NCBI RefSeq assembly: GCF_000756775.1
Contig: NZ_CCSF01000001.1
Span: 992,001 to 1,056,000 of the forward strand
Length of the DNA: 64,000 nt
From: Pseudomonas saudiphocaensis
GTDB taxonomy: Bacteria > Pseudomonadota > Gammaproteobacteria > Pseudomonadales > Pseudomonadaceae
Direction of reading: 5' to 3'
In this document: positions 1 through 9,623 of the stretch, in pieces
Numbering within the stretch: the first letter of the stretch is position 1
How the letters are laid out: each line of letters opens with the position of its first letter
The notes under the pieces: generated by a model
Database searches by the model: none
What the model was told of the DNA's origin: nothing
Seen by the model: only the letters and a program-made list of their open reading frames with translations
Translations under genes and position numbers: made by a program

Positions 1-178
1 GGATTTCGGTCAGCACGCCATCAGCTTCGGCGAGAACTTCCATTACGACCTTGTCGGTCTCGATGTCGACGATCAGCTCGTCGCGCTTGACTGCTTCACC
101 CGGCTGCTTGTGCCAGGTGGCAACGGTGCCGTCCGCGACCGACTCGGGAAATTGGGGGGCTTTGATCTCGATAGCCAT
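1..178 (-). CDS. sucB: SucB, dihydrolipoyl succinyltransferase (E2 of 2-oxoglutarate dehydrogenase), N-terminal part only
   Basis: The gene runs off the left edge, so only about 59 residues are visible. They form the N-terminal lipoyl domain, beginning MAIEIKAPQFPES. The lipoyl-lysine motif ETDKV places the attachment lysine at residue 43. SucB is the E2 core of the 2-oxoglutarate dehydrogenase complex: it transfers the succinyl group from the lipoyl arm to CoA. It lies 68 bp downstream of sucA on the same strand, the usual sucAB order. The catalytic domain cannot be assessed. Confidence 0.95.
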   Translation of the reverse strand, partial: MAIEIKAPQFPESVADGTVATWHKQPGEAVKRDELIVDIETDKVVMEVLAEADGVLTEI

Positions 179-246
179 TAGCTGGGTCCTATTAATTCGG
201 TTTCTACGGCGAGGCCGCGAACGATCGCGGCCCCTTCCTCGAGTGT

Positions 247-3078
247 TTAAACGGTAAAGGCGTCCTGAAGCAGCTTTTCCTGCTGCTCAGCATGCATGGA
301 GGCATAGCCGACAGCCGGTGCAGCAGAAGCTTCACGCCCAGCGTACTGCAGGAACAGCTCCTTCTTGTGCGCGACGGCGACACGACGCATGTGATGCTGG
401 CTGCAATACCACGCGCCCTGGTTCATCGGTTCTTCCTGACACCAGATGATGGATTTGAGGTTCTGGTAAGGGGCAAGCACCTCAGCCAGGTCGTCCTCAG
501 GGAACGGATACAGCTGCTCGATACGCACGATGGCAATGTCTTCGCGGCCTTCGTTGCGACGCTTTTCCAGCAGGTCGTAGTAGACCTTACCGCTACACAT
601 GATCAGGCGTTCGACCTTGGCTGGATCAATCTGATCGATTTCGCCAAGCACAGTCTGGAACGAGCCTTCGGTCAGGTCCTCCAGAGTCGAGGTGGCCAGC
701 TTATGGCGCAGCAGCGACTTCGGCGTGAGTGCAACCAGAGGCTTGCGCAGCGGCCGGATCGCCTGGCGGCGCAGCATGTGATAGACCTGCGCTGGCGTGG
801 TCGGTACGCATACCTGGATGTTCTGCTCAGCACAGAGCTGCAGGTAGCGCTCCAGGCGCGCCGAAGAGTGTTCCGGGCCCTGCCCTTCATAACCATGTGG
901 CAGCAGCATGGTCAGACCGCAGAGTCGGCCCCACTTGTGCTCGCCACTGGTGATGAACTGGTCGATCACAACCTGAGCACCGTTGGCGAAGTCACCGAAC
1001 TGAGCTTCCCAGATCACCAGTGCGTTAGGCATGGTGGTGGCATAGCCATATTCGAACGCCAGTACCGCCTCTTCCGAGAGGAAGGAGTCATACAGATCGA
1101 AGCGTGGCTGACCCTCGTACAGGTGCTGCAACGGAATGTGTGTGCTGCCGTCCTTCTGGTTGTGCAACGCGGCATGGCGATGCGAGAAGGTTCCACGTCC
1201 CACGTCCTGGCCGCTGATGCGCACCGGATGACCTTCGAACAGCAGGGTCGCGTAGGCCAGTGTCTCGGCATAGCCCCAGTTGATCGCCAGTGCGCCGGCA
1301 CCCATCTTCGCGCGGTCTTCGAGAATCTTCGAGACCTGGCGCTGGACCACAAAGCCTTCGGGTACCACGAGCATCTTGCTCGACAGTTCCTGCAGGGTTT
1401 TCAGATCAAAGCGGGTGTCGTGACGCGCCGTCCATGCATGGCCCAGATAAGGACGCCAATCAACAAACAGCTCTTTGTTGGGTTCCTTGACCAGGCTCTT
1501 GACCACGTGCAGACCGTTGTCCAGCGCGGTGCGGTACTCATCGACCTTCGCCTGTACGCTGGCTTCGTCGAGGATCTTGGACTGCATCAGCGAATCGGCA
1601 TACAGCTCGCGTGTGGTGCGCTGCTTGGCGATCTTCTGGTACATCAGCGGCTGGGTGCCGCTTGGCTCGTCGGCCTCGTTGTGGCCACGACGACGGTAGC
1701 AGACCAGGTCGATGACGACGTCGCGCTTGAACTGCATGCGGTAATCGACAGCCAGCTGGGTGACGAACAGCACGGCTTCCGGATCATCGGCGTTTACGTG
1801 GAAGATCGGCGCCTGAATCATCTTCGCCACATCGGTGGCGTACTCTGTCGAGCGCGCGTCTTCCTGCTTGTTGGTAGTGAAGCCAACCTGGTTGTTGACC
1901 ACGATGCGGATGGTGCCACCGGTACGGTAGGCACGGGTCTGCGACATCTGGAAGGTTTCCATGACCACGCCCTGACCGGCAACAGCCGCGTCACCATGGA
2001 TGGTCACAGGCAGCACTTTGTCGCCGACCGGGTCGCAACGACGGTCCTGGCGTGCACGCACCGAACCCTCTACCACCGGAGAAACAATTTCCAGGTGGGA
2101 CGGGTTGAAAGCCATGGCCAGGTGAATTTCGCCACCGGGCGTCATCACGTTGGAGGAGAAGCCCTGGTGGTATTTCACATCACCGGAACTCAGCCCTTCG
2201 ACCTTCTTGCCTTCGAACTCGTCGAACAGATCACGCGGGTTCTTGCCGAAGGTGTTCACCAGCACGTTGAGGCGACCACGGTGGGCCATGCCGATGACAA
2301 TTTCCTTGACGCCATAGGAGCCGGAGCGCTGAACGATTTCGTCCAGCAGCGGAATCAGACTCTCACCGCCCTCCAGACCGAAACGCTTGGTGCCTGGATA
2401 CTTGGTGCCCAGGTACTTTTCCAGACCCTCGGCAGCGGTCAGACGCTCAAGCAGATGGCTTCTGATTTCGGGGGTGAAGCCCGGACGCCCACGGACGCTT
2501 TCCAAGCGCTGGATAAACCAGTTGCGCTGCTCGGAATCGACGATATGGGTGAACTCGGCACCGATGGTGCGACAGTAAGTCTCTTGCAACGCCTGGTGAA
2601 TCTCACGCAAGGTTGCTTCGTCCCGGCCAATGGCAAGATCACCGGTACGGAAAACCGTATCCAGATCTGCATCGGTCAGGTTGTAGTGATTGATTGACAG
2701 ATCGGCAGGAGCCTTGCGCTGCTGCAGCCCAAGCGGATCGAGCTGTGCAGCCTGATGACCACGCATCCGGAATGCCTGAATCAGACGCAGCACTTCGACC
2801 TGCTTCTTCTCGTGCTCACTGCTCACACTGCCTGCGGACACAGGCTGCGCACGACGCTGATTCTTGGCCAGTAGCACGAAATGATCGCGAATCGTAGCGT
2901 GCGAGACATCGGCTGTAGCGCTGCCGCTTACGGGCAACTTCTGGAAGTAGGTGCGCCACTCTTCGGGCACAGCGTTGGGATCGTGCAGGTAGAGCTCATA
3001 GAGTTCTTCCACATAGGCAGCGTTACCACCGGATAGGTGGGCACTGTCCCACATGCGCTGCATTACGCTTTCTTGCAT
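247..3078 (-). CDS. sucA: SucA, 2-oxoglutarate dehydrogenase E1 component
   Basis: This 943-residue protein is the thiamine-diphosphate-dependent E1 subunit, which decarboxylates 2-oxoglutarate and succinylates the SucB lipoyl arm. Visible marks are the AHRGRLNVL segment near residue 264, the GDAAVAGQG cofactor-binding region near 361 and VVNNQVGFTT near 392. Length fits the E1o family. The ATG at 3078 is chosen because MQESVMQRMWDSAHLSGGN is a typical pseudomonad N-terminus and a GAAGGTGA-type ribosome site lies just upstream. It follows sdhB after 289 bp that contain a terminator-like hairpin, so sucA may be expressed both by read-through and from its own promoter. Confidence 0.97.
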   Translation of the reverse strand: MQESVMQRMWDSAHLSGGNAAYVEELYELYLHDPNAVPEEWRTYFQKLPVSGSATADVSHATIRDHFVLLAKNQRRAQPVSAGSVSSEHEKKQVEVLRLIQAFRMRGHQAAQLDPLGLQQRKAPADLSINHYNLTDADLDTVFRTGDLAIGRDEATLREIHQALQETYCRTIGAEFTHIVDSEQRNWFIQRLESVRGRPGFTPEIRSHLLERLTAAEGLEKYLGTKYPGTKRFGLEGGESLIPLLDEIVQRSGSYGVKEIVIGMAHRGRLNVLVNTFGKNPRDLFDEFEGKKVEGLSSGDVKYHQGFSSNVMTPGGEIHLAMAFNPSHLEIVSPVVEGSVRARQDRRCDPVGDKVLPVTIHGDAAVAGQGVVMETFQMSQTRAYRTGGTIRIVVNNQVGFTTNKQEDARSTEYATDVAKMIQAPIFHVNADDPEAVLFVTQLAVDYRMQFKRDVVIDLVCYRRRGHNEADEPSGTQPLMYQKIAKQRTTRELYADSLMQSKILDEASVQAKVDEYRTALDNGLHVVKSLVKEPNKELFVDWRPYLGHAWTARHDTRFDLKTLQELSSKMLVVPEGFVVQRQVSKILEDRAKMGAGALAINWGYAETLAYATLLFEGHPVRISGQDVGRGTFSHRHAALHNQKDGSTHIPLQHLYEGQPRFDLYDSFLSEEAVLAFEYGYATTMPNALVIWEAQFGDFANGAQVVIDQFITSGEHKWGRLCGLTMLLPHGYEGQGPEHSSARLERYLQLCAEQNIQVCVPTTPAQVYHMLRRQAIRPLRKPLVALTPKSLLRHKLATSTLEDLTEGSFQTVLGEIDQIDPAKVERLIMCSGKVYYDLLEKRRNEGREDIAIVRIEQLYPFPEDDLAEVLAPYQNLKSIIWCQEEPMNQGAWYCSQHHMRRVAVAHKKELFLQYAGREASAAPAVGYASMHAEQQEKLLQDAFTV

Positions 3079-3274
3079 GTCTGGTCACCTTCGATAAGGA
3101 GACACCACCAGCGTGGAGACCGCAGCATGACTTTCCCAGTTCTGAAGCAGCGACCCAGGTAAAGCCACTACGGACCGCGCAGATAGTTTCCGGGGTACCA
3201 CCCCAGATGCTCCGGCTGGTCATCAAATATTCAGAGTGAAACTCCGGCTTTGTGGGCTGGAATTCCTACTAAAA
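3079..3274 (-). promoter_or_regulatory. sucA upstream region, possible leader RNA
   Basis: This non-coding stretch sits between the sdh terminator-like hairpin and the sucA start and would form the sucA 5' leader. A cis-regulatory RNA called sucA-II has been described upstream of sucA in pseudomonads, so this is where one would be expected. I could not verify its fold by eye; the call rests on position only. Confidence 0.3.
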
Positions 3275-3305
3275 CTACGGCGCCGAGTTGAACTCAGCGC
3301 CGTAG
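3275..3305 (-). terminator. Hairpin downstream of sdhB
   Basis: A near-perfect inverted repeat has outer arms CTACGGCGC and GCGCCGTAG, with GAGTT/AACTC extending the stem inward. Read on the minus strand it is followed by a short TTTTAG tract. It lies 63 bp after the sdhB stop and can end or attenuate sdhCDAB transcription before sucA. Confidence 0.7.
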
Positions 3306-3367
3306 GTGTCGCGGTAAAACACAGCGAGGCAGCGGCTACGCGAATAGCCCCAAGCCCCTGACGCTCA

Positions 3368-4072
3368 TCAGGTTGCGCTCTGCAACAGCATGTTGCGCAC
3401 GTGCCCAATTGCCTTGGTGGGGTTCAGACCCTTAGGGCAGACACTGACGCAGTTCATGATGCCCCGGCAACGGAACACGCTGAACGGATCATCCAGAGCA
3501 GCCAGACGCTCTTCAGTTTCGGTATCGCGGCTATCGGCCAGGAAACGATAGGCCTGCAGCAACGCCGCGGGACCGAGGAACTTGTCCGGGTTCCACCAGA
3601 AGGACGGGCAGCTGGTCGAGCAGCAAGCGCACAGAATGCACTCGTACAGACCATCCAGCTTCTCGCGATCTTCCGGGCTCTGAAGACGTTCGATAGCCGG
3701 TGCCGGGGTATCGTTCATCAAATAAGGGCGAACCTTCTCGTACTGCTTGTAGAAGATGCTCATATCGACGGCCAGGTCACGAATGACTGGCAGACCCGGC
3801 AGCGGACGAACTACCAGCTTGCCACCCGAAACCACTGCTGACAGCGGCGTGATGCAGGCCAGGCCGTTCTTGCCGTTCATGTTCATGCCATCCGAACCGC
3901 AGACACCTTCACGGCAGGAACGACGATAGGAGAAACCCTGATCCTGTTCCTTGATGAGGGCCAGCACGTCCAGAACCATCAGATCCTTACCATCGGTATT
4001 GACCTGAAAATCCTGCATGTACGGCTTTTCATCTTTGTCCGGGTTGTAGCGATAGACGCTCACTTGCAACAT
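3368..4072 (-). CDS. sdhB: SdhB, succinate dehydrogenase iron-sulfur subunit
   Basis: This 234-residue subunit of respiratory complex II passes electrons from SdhA flavin to ubiquinone through three Fe-S clusters. The [2Fe-2S] ligands include C53, C58 and C73 (CREGVCGSDG region). The C-terminal half has C145ILCACC and the later CVSVCPKG motif for the [4Fe-4S] and [3Fe-4S] clusters. The ATG at 4072 is preferred over upstream in-frame codons because MLQVSVYRYNPDKDE is the usual start, GAGGTCG lies just upstream, and it leaves a 10-bp gap from sdhA. Last gene of sdhCDAB. Confidence 0.97.
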   Translation of the reverse strand: MLQVSVYRYNPDKDEKPYMQDFQVNTDGKDLMVLDVLALIKEQDQGFSYRRSCREGVCGSDGMNMNGKNGLACITPLSAVVSGGKLVVRPLPGLPVIRDLAVDMSIFYKQYEKVRPYLMNDTPAPAIERLQSPEDREKLDGLYECILCACCSTSCPSFWWNPDKFLGPAALLQAYRFLADSRDTETEERLAALDDPFSVFRCRGIMNCVSVCPKGLNPTKAIGHVRNMLLQSAT

Positions 4073-4082
4073 ATCGGCGACC

Positions 4083-5855
4083 TCAATAAGTCCGAACCAT
4101 AGGTTCGAAAGTCGGAACTGTTTTCGGAGAGAAGTTGACGGCACGCTTGGCTACGCGCTTTTCACCCGGGAAGTACAGGGTGTGGCACAGCCAGTTCTCA
4201 TCGTCACGCTCTTCGAAATCTTCACGGGCATGCGCGCCGCGCGACTCTTTGCGGGCCTCGGCAGCGATGGCGGTAGCTTCAGCGACTTCCAGCAGGTTCT
4301 GCAGTTCCAAAGCTTCGATACGGGCAGTATTGAACGCCTGGCTCTTGTCGGAAATCTTCACGTTGGCGATACGCTCGCGCAACTCGGAGAGCTGAGCGAT
4401 GCCCTTCTGCATGTACTCGCCAGTACGGAACACGCCGAAGTAGTTCTGCATGCAGCTTTGCAGTTCCTTACGCAGCGGCGCGACGTCTTCACCGGTGGTG
4501 CGCTCGTTCAGGTTTGCAAGACGGCTCAGTGCCACATCCAGATCGGTTTCGCTGGCACCACGGTGCTCAACACCGTCCTTCAGCGCCTTCTCAAGATGCA
4601 GGCCTGCGGCGCGACCGAACACTACCAGGTCGAGCAACGAGTTACCGCCCAGACGGTTGGCACCATGAACCGATACACAAGCAACCTCGCCCACAGCGAA
4701 CAGACCTTCAACGATCTTATCGTTGCCATTGGCATCCTGACTGATCGCCTGGCCATGAATATTGGTTGCAACACCACCCATCATGTAGTGGCAGGTCGGA
4801 ACAACAGGAACCGGAGCAGTAACCGGATCGACGTGTGCAAACGTCTTGGACAGCTCACAAATGCCGGGCAGACGGCTGTGCAGGACTTCTTCGCCCAGGT
4901 GATCGAGCTTGAGCATGACGTGGTCGCCATTCGGACCACAGCCGTTGCCGGCGAGAATTTCCTTGACCATGGAGCGTGCGACCACATCGCGACCGGCAAG
5001 GTCCTTGGCATTCGGAGCGTAACGCTCCATGAAGCGCTCGCCATGCTTGTTGATGAGGTAACCACCCTCACCGCGGCAGCCTTCGGTAACCAGCACACCA
5101 GCACCGGCGATACCGGTCGGGTGGAACTGCCACATCTCGATATCCTGCACCGGTACGCCAGCACGCAGGGCCATGCCAACACCATCGCCCGTATTGATCA
5201 GAGCATTGGTAGTCGACGCATAGATACGACCGGCACCACCGGTCGCCAGAACAACGGCCTTGGAGCGGATGTAGACGGTCTCGCCGTTCTCGATGCAGAT
5301 CGCAATCACACCAACGATGGCGCCATCCTGGTTCTTCACCAGATCGACGGCATACCATTCGTTGAGGAAGGAGGTGCCGGCCTTCAGGTTGGCCTGGTAC
5401 AGAGTGTGCAGCAGGGCGTGACCAGTACGGTCCGCAGCGGCGCAGGTACGAGCAGCCTGACCACCCTTTCCGTAGTCCTTGGACTGACCACCGAACGGAC
5501 GCTGATAAATGCGGCCCTGCTCAGTACGCGAGAATGGCAGGCCCATGTGCTCAAGTTCGAACACAGCCTCGGGACCAACGGAGCACATGTATTCGATAGC
5601 GTCCTGGTCGCCGATATAGTCGGAACCTTTGACGGTATCGTACATATGCCAGCGCCAGTCATCGTTCGGGTCAGCCGATGCGATGGCACAGGTGATGCCA
5701 CCCTGAGCGGAAACCGTATGAGAGCGAGTCGGGAACACCTTGGTCACTACGGCAGTCTTATGACCACCCTGAGCCAGTTGCAGCGCTGCGCGCATGCCCG
5801 CGCCACCACCACCGATAATGATGGCGTCATAAGAAAGAGTACGAATGCTAGCCAT
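4083..5855 (-). CDS. sdhA: SdhA, succinate dehydrogenase flavoprotein subunit
   Basis: This 590-residue catalytic subunit of complex II oxidises succinate to fumarate. A dinucleotide-binding GGGGAG lies at residues 15-20, and SHTVSAQGG follows, with H46 as the likely covalent FAD-attachment histidine. The C-terminus is RTY, preceded by a helical domain. Length equals that of the P. aeruginosa protein as I recall it. It follows sdhD by 3 bp, so the operon is tightly packed. Confidence 0.98.
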   Translation of the reverse strand: MASIRTLSYDAIIIGGGGAGMRAALQLAQGGHKTAVVTKVFPTRSHTVSAQGGITCAIASADPNDDWRWHMYDTVKGSDYIGDQDAIEYMCSVGPEAVFELEHMGLPFSRTEQGRIYQRPFGGQSKDYGKGGQAARTCAAADRTGHALLHTLYQANLKAGTSFLNEWYAVDLVKNQDGAIVGVIAICIENGETVYIRSKAVVLATGGAGRIYASTTNALINTGDGVGMALRAGVPVQDIEMWQFHPTGIAGAGVLVTEGCRGEGGYLINKHGERFMERYAPNAKDLAGRDVVARSMVKEILAGNGCGPNGDHVMLKLDHLGEEVLHSRLPGICELSKTFAHVDPVTAPVPVVPTCHYMMGGVATNIHGQAISQDANGNDKIVEGLFAVGEVACVSVHGANRLGGNSLLDLVVFGRAAGLHLEKALKDGVEHRGASETDLDVALSRLANLNERTTGEDVAPLRKELQSCMQNYFGVFRTGEYMQKGIAQLSELRERIANVKISDKSQAFNTARIEALELQNLLEVAEATAIAAEARKESRGAHAREDFEERDDENWLCHTLYFPGEKRVAKRAVNFSPKTVPTFEPMVRTY

Positions 5856-5858
5856 GAA

Positions 5859-6227
5859 TCAGATACCCCAAAGAATCTGCACACCCCAGACGAAGAGTGT
5901 GAACATGGCGATGCCACACACTGCCTGGAACAGGAAACGTACGCTGGTAGCCCACTTGCCGATGGCCATGTTGGTCAGGTAGTCAGTGGAAATGGTCCAC
6001 ATACCAACCCACGCATGGACAGCCAGAGAAACCAGTGCCAGCAGACTGAAGATGCGCATCCAGGTCGCAGAGAACAGCGCATGCCACTGCTCGAACTCCA
6101 GATCCGGATTGACAATCAGGTATCCGATCAGAAAGAGGAAATAAACTGCCAGGACAACTGCCGAAACGCGCTGAGCCATCCAGTCATAGAGACCCGAACG
6201 CGAAAAGTTCGTGACGTTGGTTACCAT
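5859..6227 (-). CDS. sdhD: SdhD, succinate dehydrogenase membrane anchor
   Basis: This 122-residue protein has three hydrophobic segments (about 22-40, 55-77 and 95-118) and forms half of the membrane anchor that binds haem b and ubiquinone. H71 in the HAWVGMW motif is the probable haem ligand. The ATG at 6227 is chosen over an in-frame GTG at 6233 because a GGGAG site is well spaced from it and the family starts MVTNVTN. The start overlaps the end of sdhC by 7 bp, suggesting translational coupling. Confidence 0.95.
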   Translation of the reverse strand: MVTNVTNFSRSGLYDWMAQRVSAVVLAVYFLFLIGYLIVNPDLEFEQWHALFSATWMRIFSLLALVSLAVHAWVGMWTISTDYLTNMAIGKWATSVRFLFQAVCGIAMFTLFVWGVQILWGI

Positions 6228-6607
6228 ATCCACACTCCCGCCAGAACGATCAGCACCGCCGAAACGGCCAGAACGATTTTCGAGCCCAGCTTACCGCCTT
6301 CCAGCGTCTCGCCATGCCCCGCATCCATAATCAGGTGACGTGTACCGGCCACCAAGTGATACAGCAGCGCTGACAACAACCCCCAGACCACCAGCTTGGC
6401 CAGCGGACTGCCGAAGCACGCCTTCACCTCTTCAAAACCTTCCGCAGAAGAAAGTGACGTATCCAGCGCAAACAGCAAAATGGCCACACCAAAGAACAGA
6501 ATGACACCGGAGATACGATGAAGGATCGACGAGTAGGCAGTGATTGGGAGTTTTATTGTCCTAAGATCTAGGTTTACAGGTCGTTGGCTTTTCACGGCTT
6601 TTTTCAC
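6221..6607 (-). CDS. sdhC: SdhC, succinate dehydrogenase cytochrome b556 subunit
   Basis: First gene of the sdh operon: a three-helix membrane subunit that pairs with SdhD. The SILHRISG motif near residues 27-34 contributes to the quinone site and H84 in LYHLVAGTRH is the likely haem ligand. The open frame extends to 6661, but the GTG at 6607 gives 128 residues and the standard VKKAVKSQRPVNLDL start. An upstream start cannot be fully excluded because the ribosome site is weak. Confidence 0.93.
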   Translation of the reverse strand: MKKAVKSQRPVNLDLRTIKLPITAYSSILHRISGVILFFGVAILLFALDTSLSSAEGFEEVKACFGSPLAKLVVWGLLSALLYHLVAGTRHLIMDAGHGETLEGGKLGSKIVLAVSAVLIVLAGVWIW

Positions 6608-6723
6608 ACTTGAGGCCCCAAGACGCAGGGCAAAGTTGTTGGGAAGAGCGCTCAGTGGCACCCGCCACCCACGAGTGACAACCCGCAGAAACTGCCCGTT
6701 AGGCCCCTGCCGGTCGGTTTCCG

Positions 6724-6752
6724 ATTATAAACAGTTAGGGCGCTAATGACAA
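6724..6752 (-). promoter_or_regulatory. Sigma-70 promoter of sdhCDAB(-suc)
   Basis: On the minus strand, TTGTCA (6752-6747) and a perfect TATAAT (6729-6724) are separated by 17 bp, about 115 bp before the sdhC GTG. This is one mismatch from full consensus and is the likely operon promoter. Confidence 0.7.
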
Positions 6753-6866
6753 TGTGGTGAAGTGCCACTAAAGGTGGATGGCGACCCATATATAAATGCC
6801 GTAAACAGGTTTCTTGTATTGCGAATTCACCCCGGTAACGCCCTCTACGAAAGGCTTCCGCGCAAA

Positions 6867-6894
6867 TTGACTTTGTGATTTATCTCACTATAGT
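6867..6894 (+). promoter_or_regulatory. Sigma-70 promoter of gltA with operator-like dyad
   Basis: TTGACT (6867-6872) and TATAGT (6889-6894) are separated by 16 bp, about 58 bp before gltA. The -10 element sits inside a perfect 12-bp palindrome, TCACTATAGTGA (6885-6896), so a protein bound to that dyad would block the promoter. No regulator is identified. Confidence 0.65.
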
Positions 6895-6952
6895 GATGCG
6901 GGCCCTGCGTGGGGGGCCATGATGATTCCAAGCATAAAACAGGAGGCCATAC

Positions 6953-8224
6953 ATGGCTGACACCAAAGCGCAGTTGATCATCGAGGGTTCTGATGCCGTC
7001 GAACTGCCCGTTCTAACCGGTACCATGGGACCTGATGTAGTCGACGTACGAGGCCTGACCTCCACAGGTCGTTTTACCTTCGACCCCGGTTTCATGTCGA
7101 CAGCCTCTTGCGAGTCAAAGATCACCTACATCGACGGTGACAAGGGCATCCTGCTGCACCGCGGCTACCCCATCGAACAGCTGGCCGAGAAATCCGATTA
7201 CCTGGAAACTTGCTACCTTCTGCTCAATGGCGAACTGCCTACTACCGAGCAGAAAGCCAAGTTCGTTGACACCATCAAGAACCACACCATTGTCCACGAG
7301 CAGTTGAAGTCTTTCCTCCACGGCTTCCGTCGTGACGCTCACCCGATGGCCGTGATGTGCGGCATCGTTGGCGCCCTGTCCGCCTTCTACCACGACTCGC
7401 TTGATATCAACGACCCCAAGCATCGCGAGATCTCCGCACACCGCCTGATCGCCAAGATGCCGACCATAGCCGCAATGGTCTACAAGTACTCCATGGGTCA
7501 GCCGCTGATGTATCCGCGCAATGACCTGAACTATGCGGAAAACTTCCTGCACATGATGTTCAACACTCCGGCCGAGATCAAACCGATCAGCCCGGTGCTG
7601 GCCAAGGCTATGGATCGCATCTTTATCCTCCATGCCGATCACGAGCAGAACGCCTCGACCTCCACCGTTCGCCTGGCTGGCTCCACCGGCGCCAACCCCT
7701 TCGCCTGTATCGCTGCCGGTATCGCCGCGCTCTGGGGCCCGGCGCATGGCGGTGCAAACGAAGCCGTACTCACCATGCTGGATGAGATCGGCGACGTTTC
7801 CAACATCGAGAAATTCCTTGCCAAGGCCAAGGACAAGAACGATCCATTCAAACTGATGGGCTTCGGCCACCGCGTCTACAAGAACTTCGATCCGCGTGCC
7901 AAGGTCATGAAGCAGACCTGCGACGAGGTACTTGGCGAGCTGGGCATCAACGACCCGCAGCTTGAGCTGGCCATGAAGCTTGAAGAAATTGCGCTGAAGG
8001 ACCCCTACTTCGCCGAGCGCAACCTGTATCCGAACGTAGACTTCTACTCGGGCATCATCCTCAAGGCCATTGGCATTCCGACCAGCATGTTCACCGTAAT
8101 CTTCGCCCTGGCGCGGACAGTCGGCTGGATCTCGCACTGGAAAGAAATGATCGCCAGCGGCCAGAAGATCGGTCGCCCGCGTCAGCTCTACACCGGTCAT
8201 GCCAAGCGTGATCTGCCGTACTGA
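6953..8224 (+). CDS. gltA: GltA, type II citrate synthase
   Basis: This 423-residue enzyme condenses acetyl-CoA with oxaloacetate as the entry step of the TCA cycle. Catalytic residues are visible: H265 in AHGGANEA, H306 in [10 protein letters not shown] and D363 in NVDFYSG. The N-terminal beta domain before residue 50 is typical of the hexameric, NADH-regulated type. A strong AGGAGG ribosome site lies just before the ATG. It is divergent from sdhCDAB and is followed by a clear terminator. Confidence 0.98.
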   Translation: MADTKAQLIIEGSDAVELPVLTGTMGPDVVDVRGLTSTGRFTFDPGFMSTASCESKITYIDGDKGILLHRGYPIEQLAEKSDYLETCYLLLNGELPTTEQKAKFVDTIKNHTIVHEQLKSFLHGFRRDAHPMAVMCGIVGALSAFYHDSLDINDPKHREISAHRLIAKMPTIAAMVYKYSMGQPLMYPRNDLNYAENFLHMMFNTPAEIKPISPVLAKAMDRIFILHADHEQNASTSTVRLAGSTGANPFACIAAGIAALWGPAHGGANEAVLTMLDEIGDVSNIEKFLAKAKDKNDPFKLMGFGHRVYKNFDPRAKVMKQTCDEVLGELGINDPQLELAMKLEEIALKDPYFAERNLYPNVDFYSGIILKAIGIPTSMFTVIFALARTVGWISHWKEMIASGQKIGRPRQLYTGHAKRDLPY

Positions 8225-8269
8225 TGCTGACCAGCCTCTGAAAGCGCTTTAAGGCTTTCAGATCAGCCT

Positions 8270-8298
8270 AAAAGCCCTGGCCTTCGGCCGGGGCTTTT
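8270..8298 (+). terminator. Rho-independent terminator of gltA
   Basis: AAAAGCCC and GGGGCTTTT arms enclose GGCC/TTCG/GGCC, giving a GC-rich hairpin with a U tract 46 bp after the gltA stop. Confidence 0.85.
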
Positions 8299-8718
8299 GC
8301 ATTCCTGCCCATGCTGAAACAACGCACATAGCCGCCACGCCCTGTGAATGCCGACGACATATTGAAACTAGCGGAAAAAGCTGCAGCCTGCTGCACTTGA
8401 ACGACGCCCTGCGCGCCCCCCATAACGGGCCCACGGCTGGAGGGCACTCAGACGAAAGCCGCTGGCCTGCGCCCTCAATTGCCCCAGCGATTTCGGATCT
8501 GCGATTAAGACAGCTTTTACACTCCAACGCTCGAGCGATGCCACCGGCAGAGCCTTCAGCGACACCTAGCAGCGACATACCGTTGGTGAGCAACGCTGCA
8601 GCCGCGATAACAATAAACCTATGTTAATGACGCATGGTCGCTGGGTCGCTGGGTCGCTGGGTCGCTGGGTCGCGAGTCGAATGTTCAAGCTGAGGTCGTG
8701 AGCGCGTTACGGCGGTTA
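8299..8718. other. Non-coding stretch between gltA terminator and pirin pseudogene
   Basis: No convincing gene is visible. A 111-codon frame on the minus strand (8258-8593) runs through the gltA terminator, has no recognisable family and no good ribosome site. The only distinct structure is the 8-bp tandem repeat at 8637-8674. Confidence 0.6.
8637..8674 (+). repeat. 8-bp tandem repeat, four copies plus a partial
   Basis: GTCGCTGG is repeated head to tail four times without mismatch (8637-8668), then GTCGCG. It lies in non-coding DNA about 45 bp past the end of the broken pirin gene. It is a slippage-prone microsatellite; no function is implied. Confidence 0.95.
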
Positions 8719-9623
8719 TTACTTGGACCGCCAGCGCGCTGTATCCGGTAGTGGGAGGCAGTCTTCAGCGGGCATCCTGGGAAAACGGCGCGTGCGCCAG
8801 TCTCAGCGGCCTGAAGGATGCGCTCCTGCCGGCTGCTGGAGACGAAGTTCCAGTAGATATGGCGCGACCCCTCAAGCGGCTCGCCACCGAGCAGTACCAG
8901 CCGAGCGCCTTTGAGCGCGCGGATAATGATGTCGCCGCCCGGGCGCAGGAGCACCAGTTGATCGGCACCGAAACGGCCCATCTGCCCACCACCTCGACTT
9001 CGCCAGCGACCACATAAACCGCACGTTCGATATGCTCCCCAAAAGGCGATAAGAGGCCCCAGCTTCCAATTGCAGGTCGGCGTAGAAGAGATCTGAGAAC
9101 GTCCGGGTCGATGCGACCTGCCCCTCAAGGATCCGGCCAGCAAGCGCAAGGTAAGACCGTCACCGTCAGTGGATGGGAGAGTGGGTGCCGCTAGGTGCTG
9201 GAAGCCCGGCTCCGTTTCTTCGTGCGCATCCGGTAATGCCACCCATGCCTGCCCCATGAGCGAGCCGGCACTTGCCCCCTCGGGCTTGCCGGAGCGCTCG
9301 GAATGGACGATGCCGCGGCCGGCAACCATCAGGTTAATCTCCCCGGCCTGAAGCTGCTGGGTATGCCCTGCGCTGTCTCGATACAGCATTTCGCCTTGGA
9401 GCAGGTAGCTGATGGTCGCCAGGCCAATGTGTGGGTGCGCGCGGGTACCCAGGTGCCCGCCTACGCCGAAAACCACCGGTCCGAAGCTGCCTAGAAACAC
9501 GAAGGGGCCGCCCATGCGCCGCTGCTTCGAAGGCAGCGCCCGACATACATCGAAACCGCCTAGGTCGCGAACGTTAGGCAGAACGACCTGCTCGATCAAC
9601 GAGTGTTGGGTCTGAATGGTCAT
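8719..9623 (-). pseudogene. Pirin-family protein, broken by four single-base frameshifts
   Basis: Read on the minus strand from ATG 9623 (MTIQTQHSLIEQVVLPNVRD), the first half is a normal pirin cupin domain with RAHPHIGLAT and GRGIVHSE metal-site motifs. Reading must then shift by one missing base near 9121-9124 (to continue as ASTRTFSDLFYADLQLEAG), again near 9037-9044 (GEHIERAVYVVAGEVEV), near 8983-8993 (QMGRFGADQLVLLRPGG) and near 8800-8805 (RRFPRMPAEDCLPLPD), ending at TAA 8719. The first three shifts cancel, so one frame stays open to 8685 but encodes nonsense in the middle. Upstream frame continues to 9650 only with a TTG. Either a decaying gene or local base-calling errors at short homopolymers. 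Confidence 0.88.

Noticed and set aside
292-2697. 801-codon open frame on the plus strand opposite sucA
   Set aside because: It is the antisense shadow of a highly conserved E1 gene with high-G+C codon bias; no ribosome site or recognisable domain.
8258-8593. 111-codon minus-strand frame after gltA
   Set aside because: It includes the gltA terminator and has no recognisable product.
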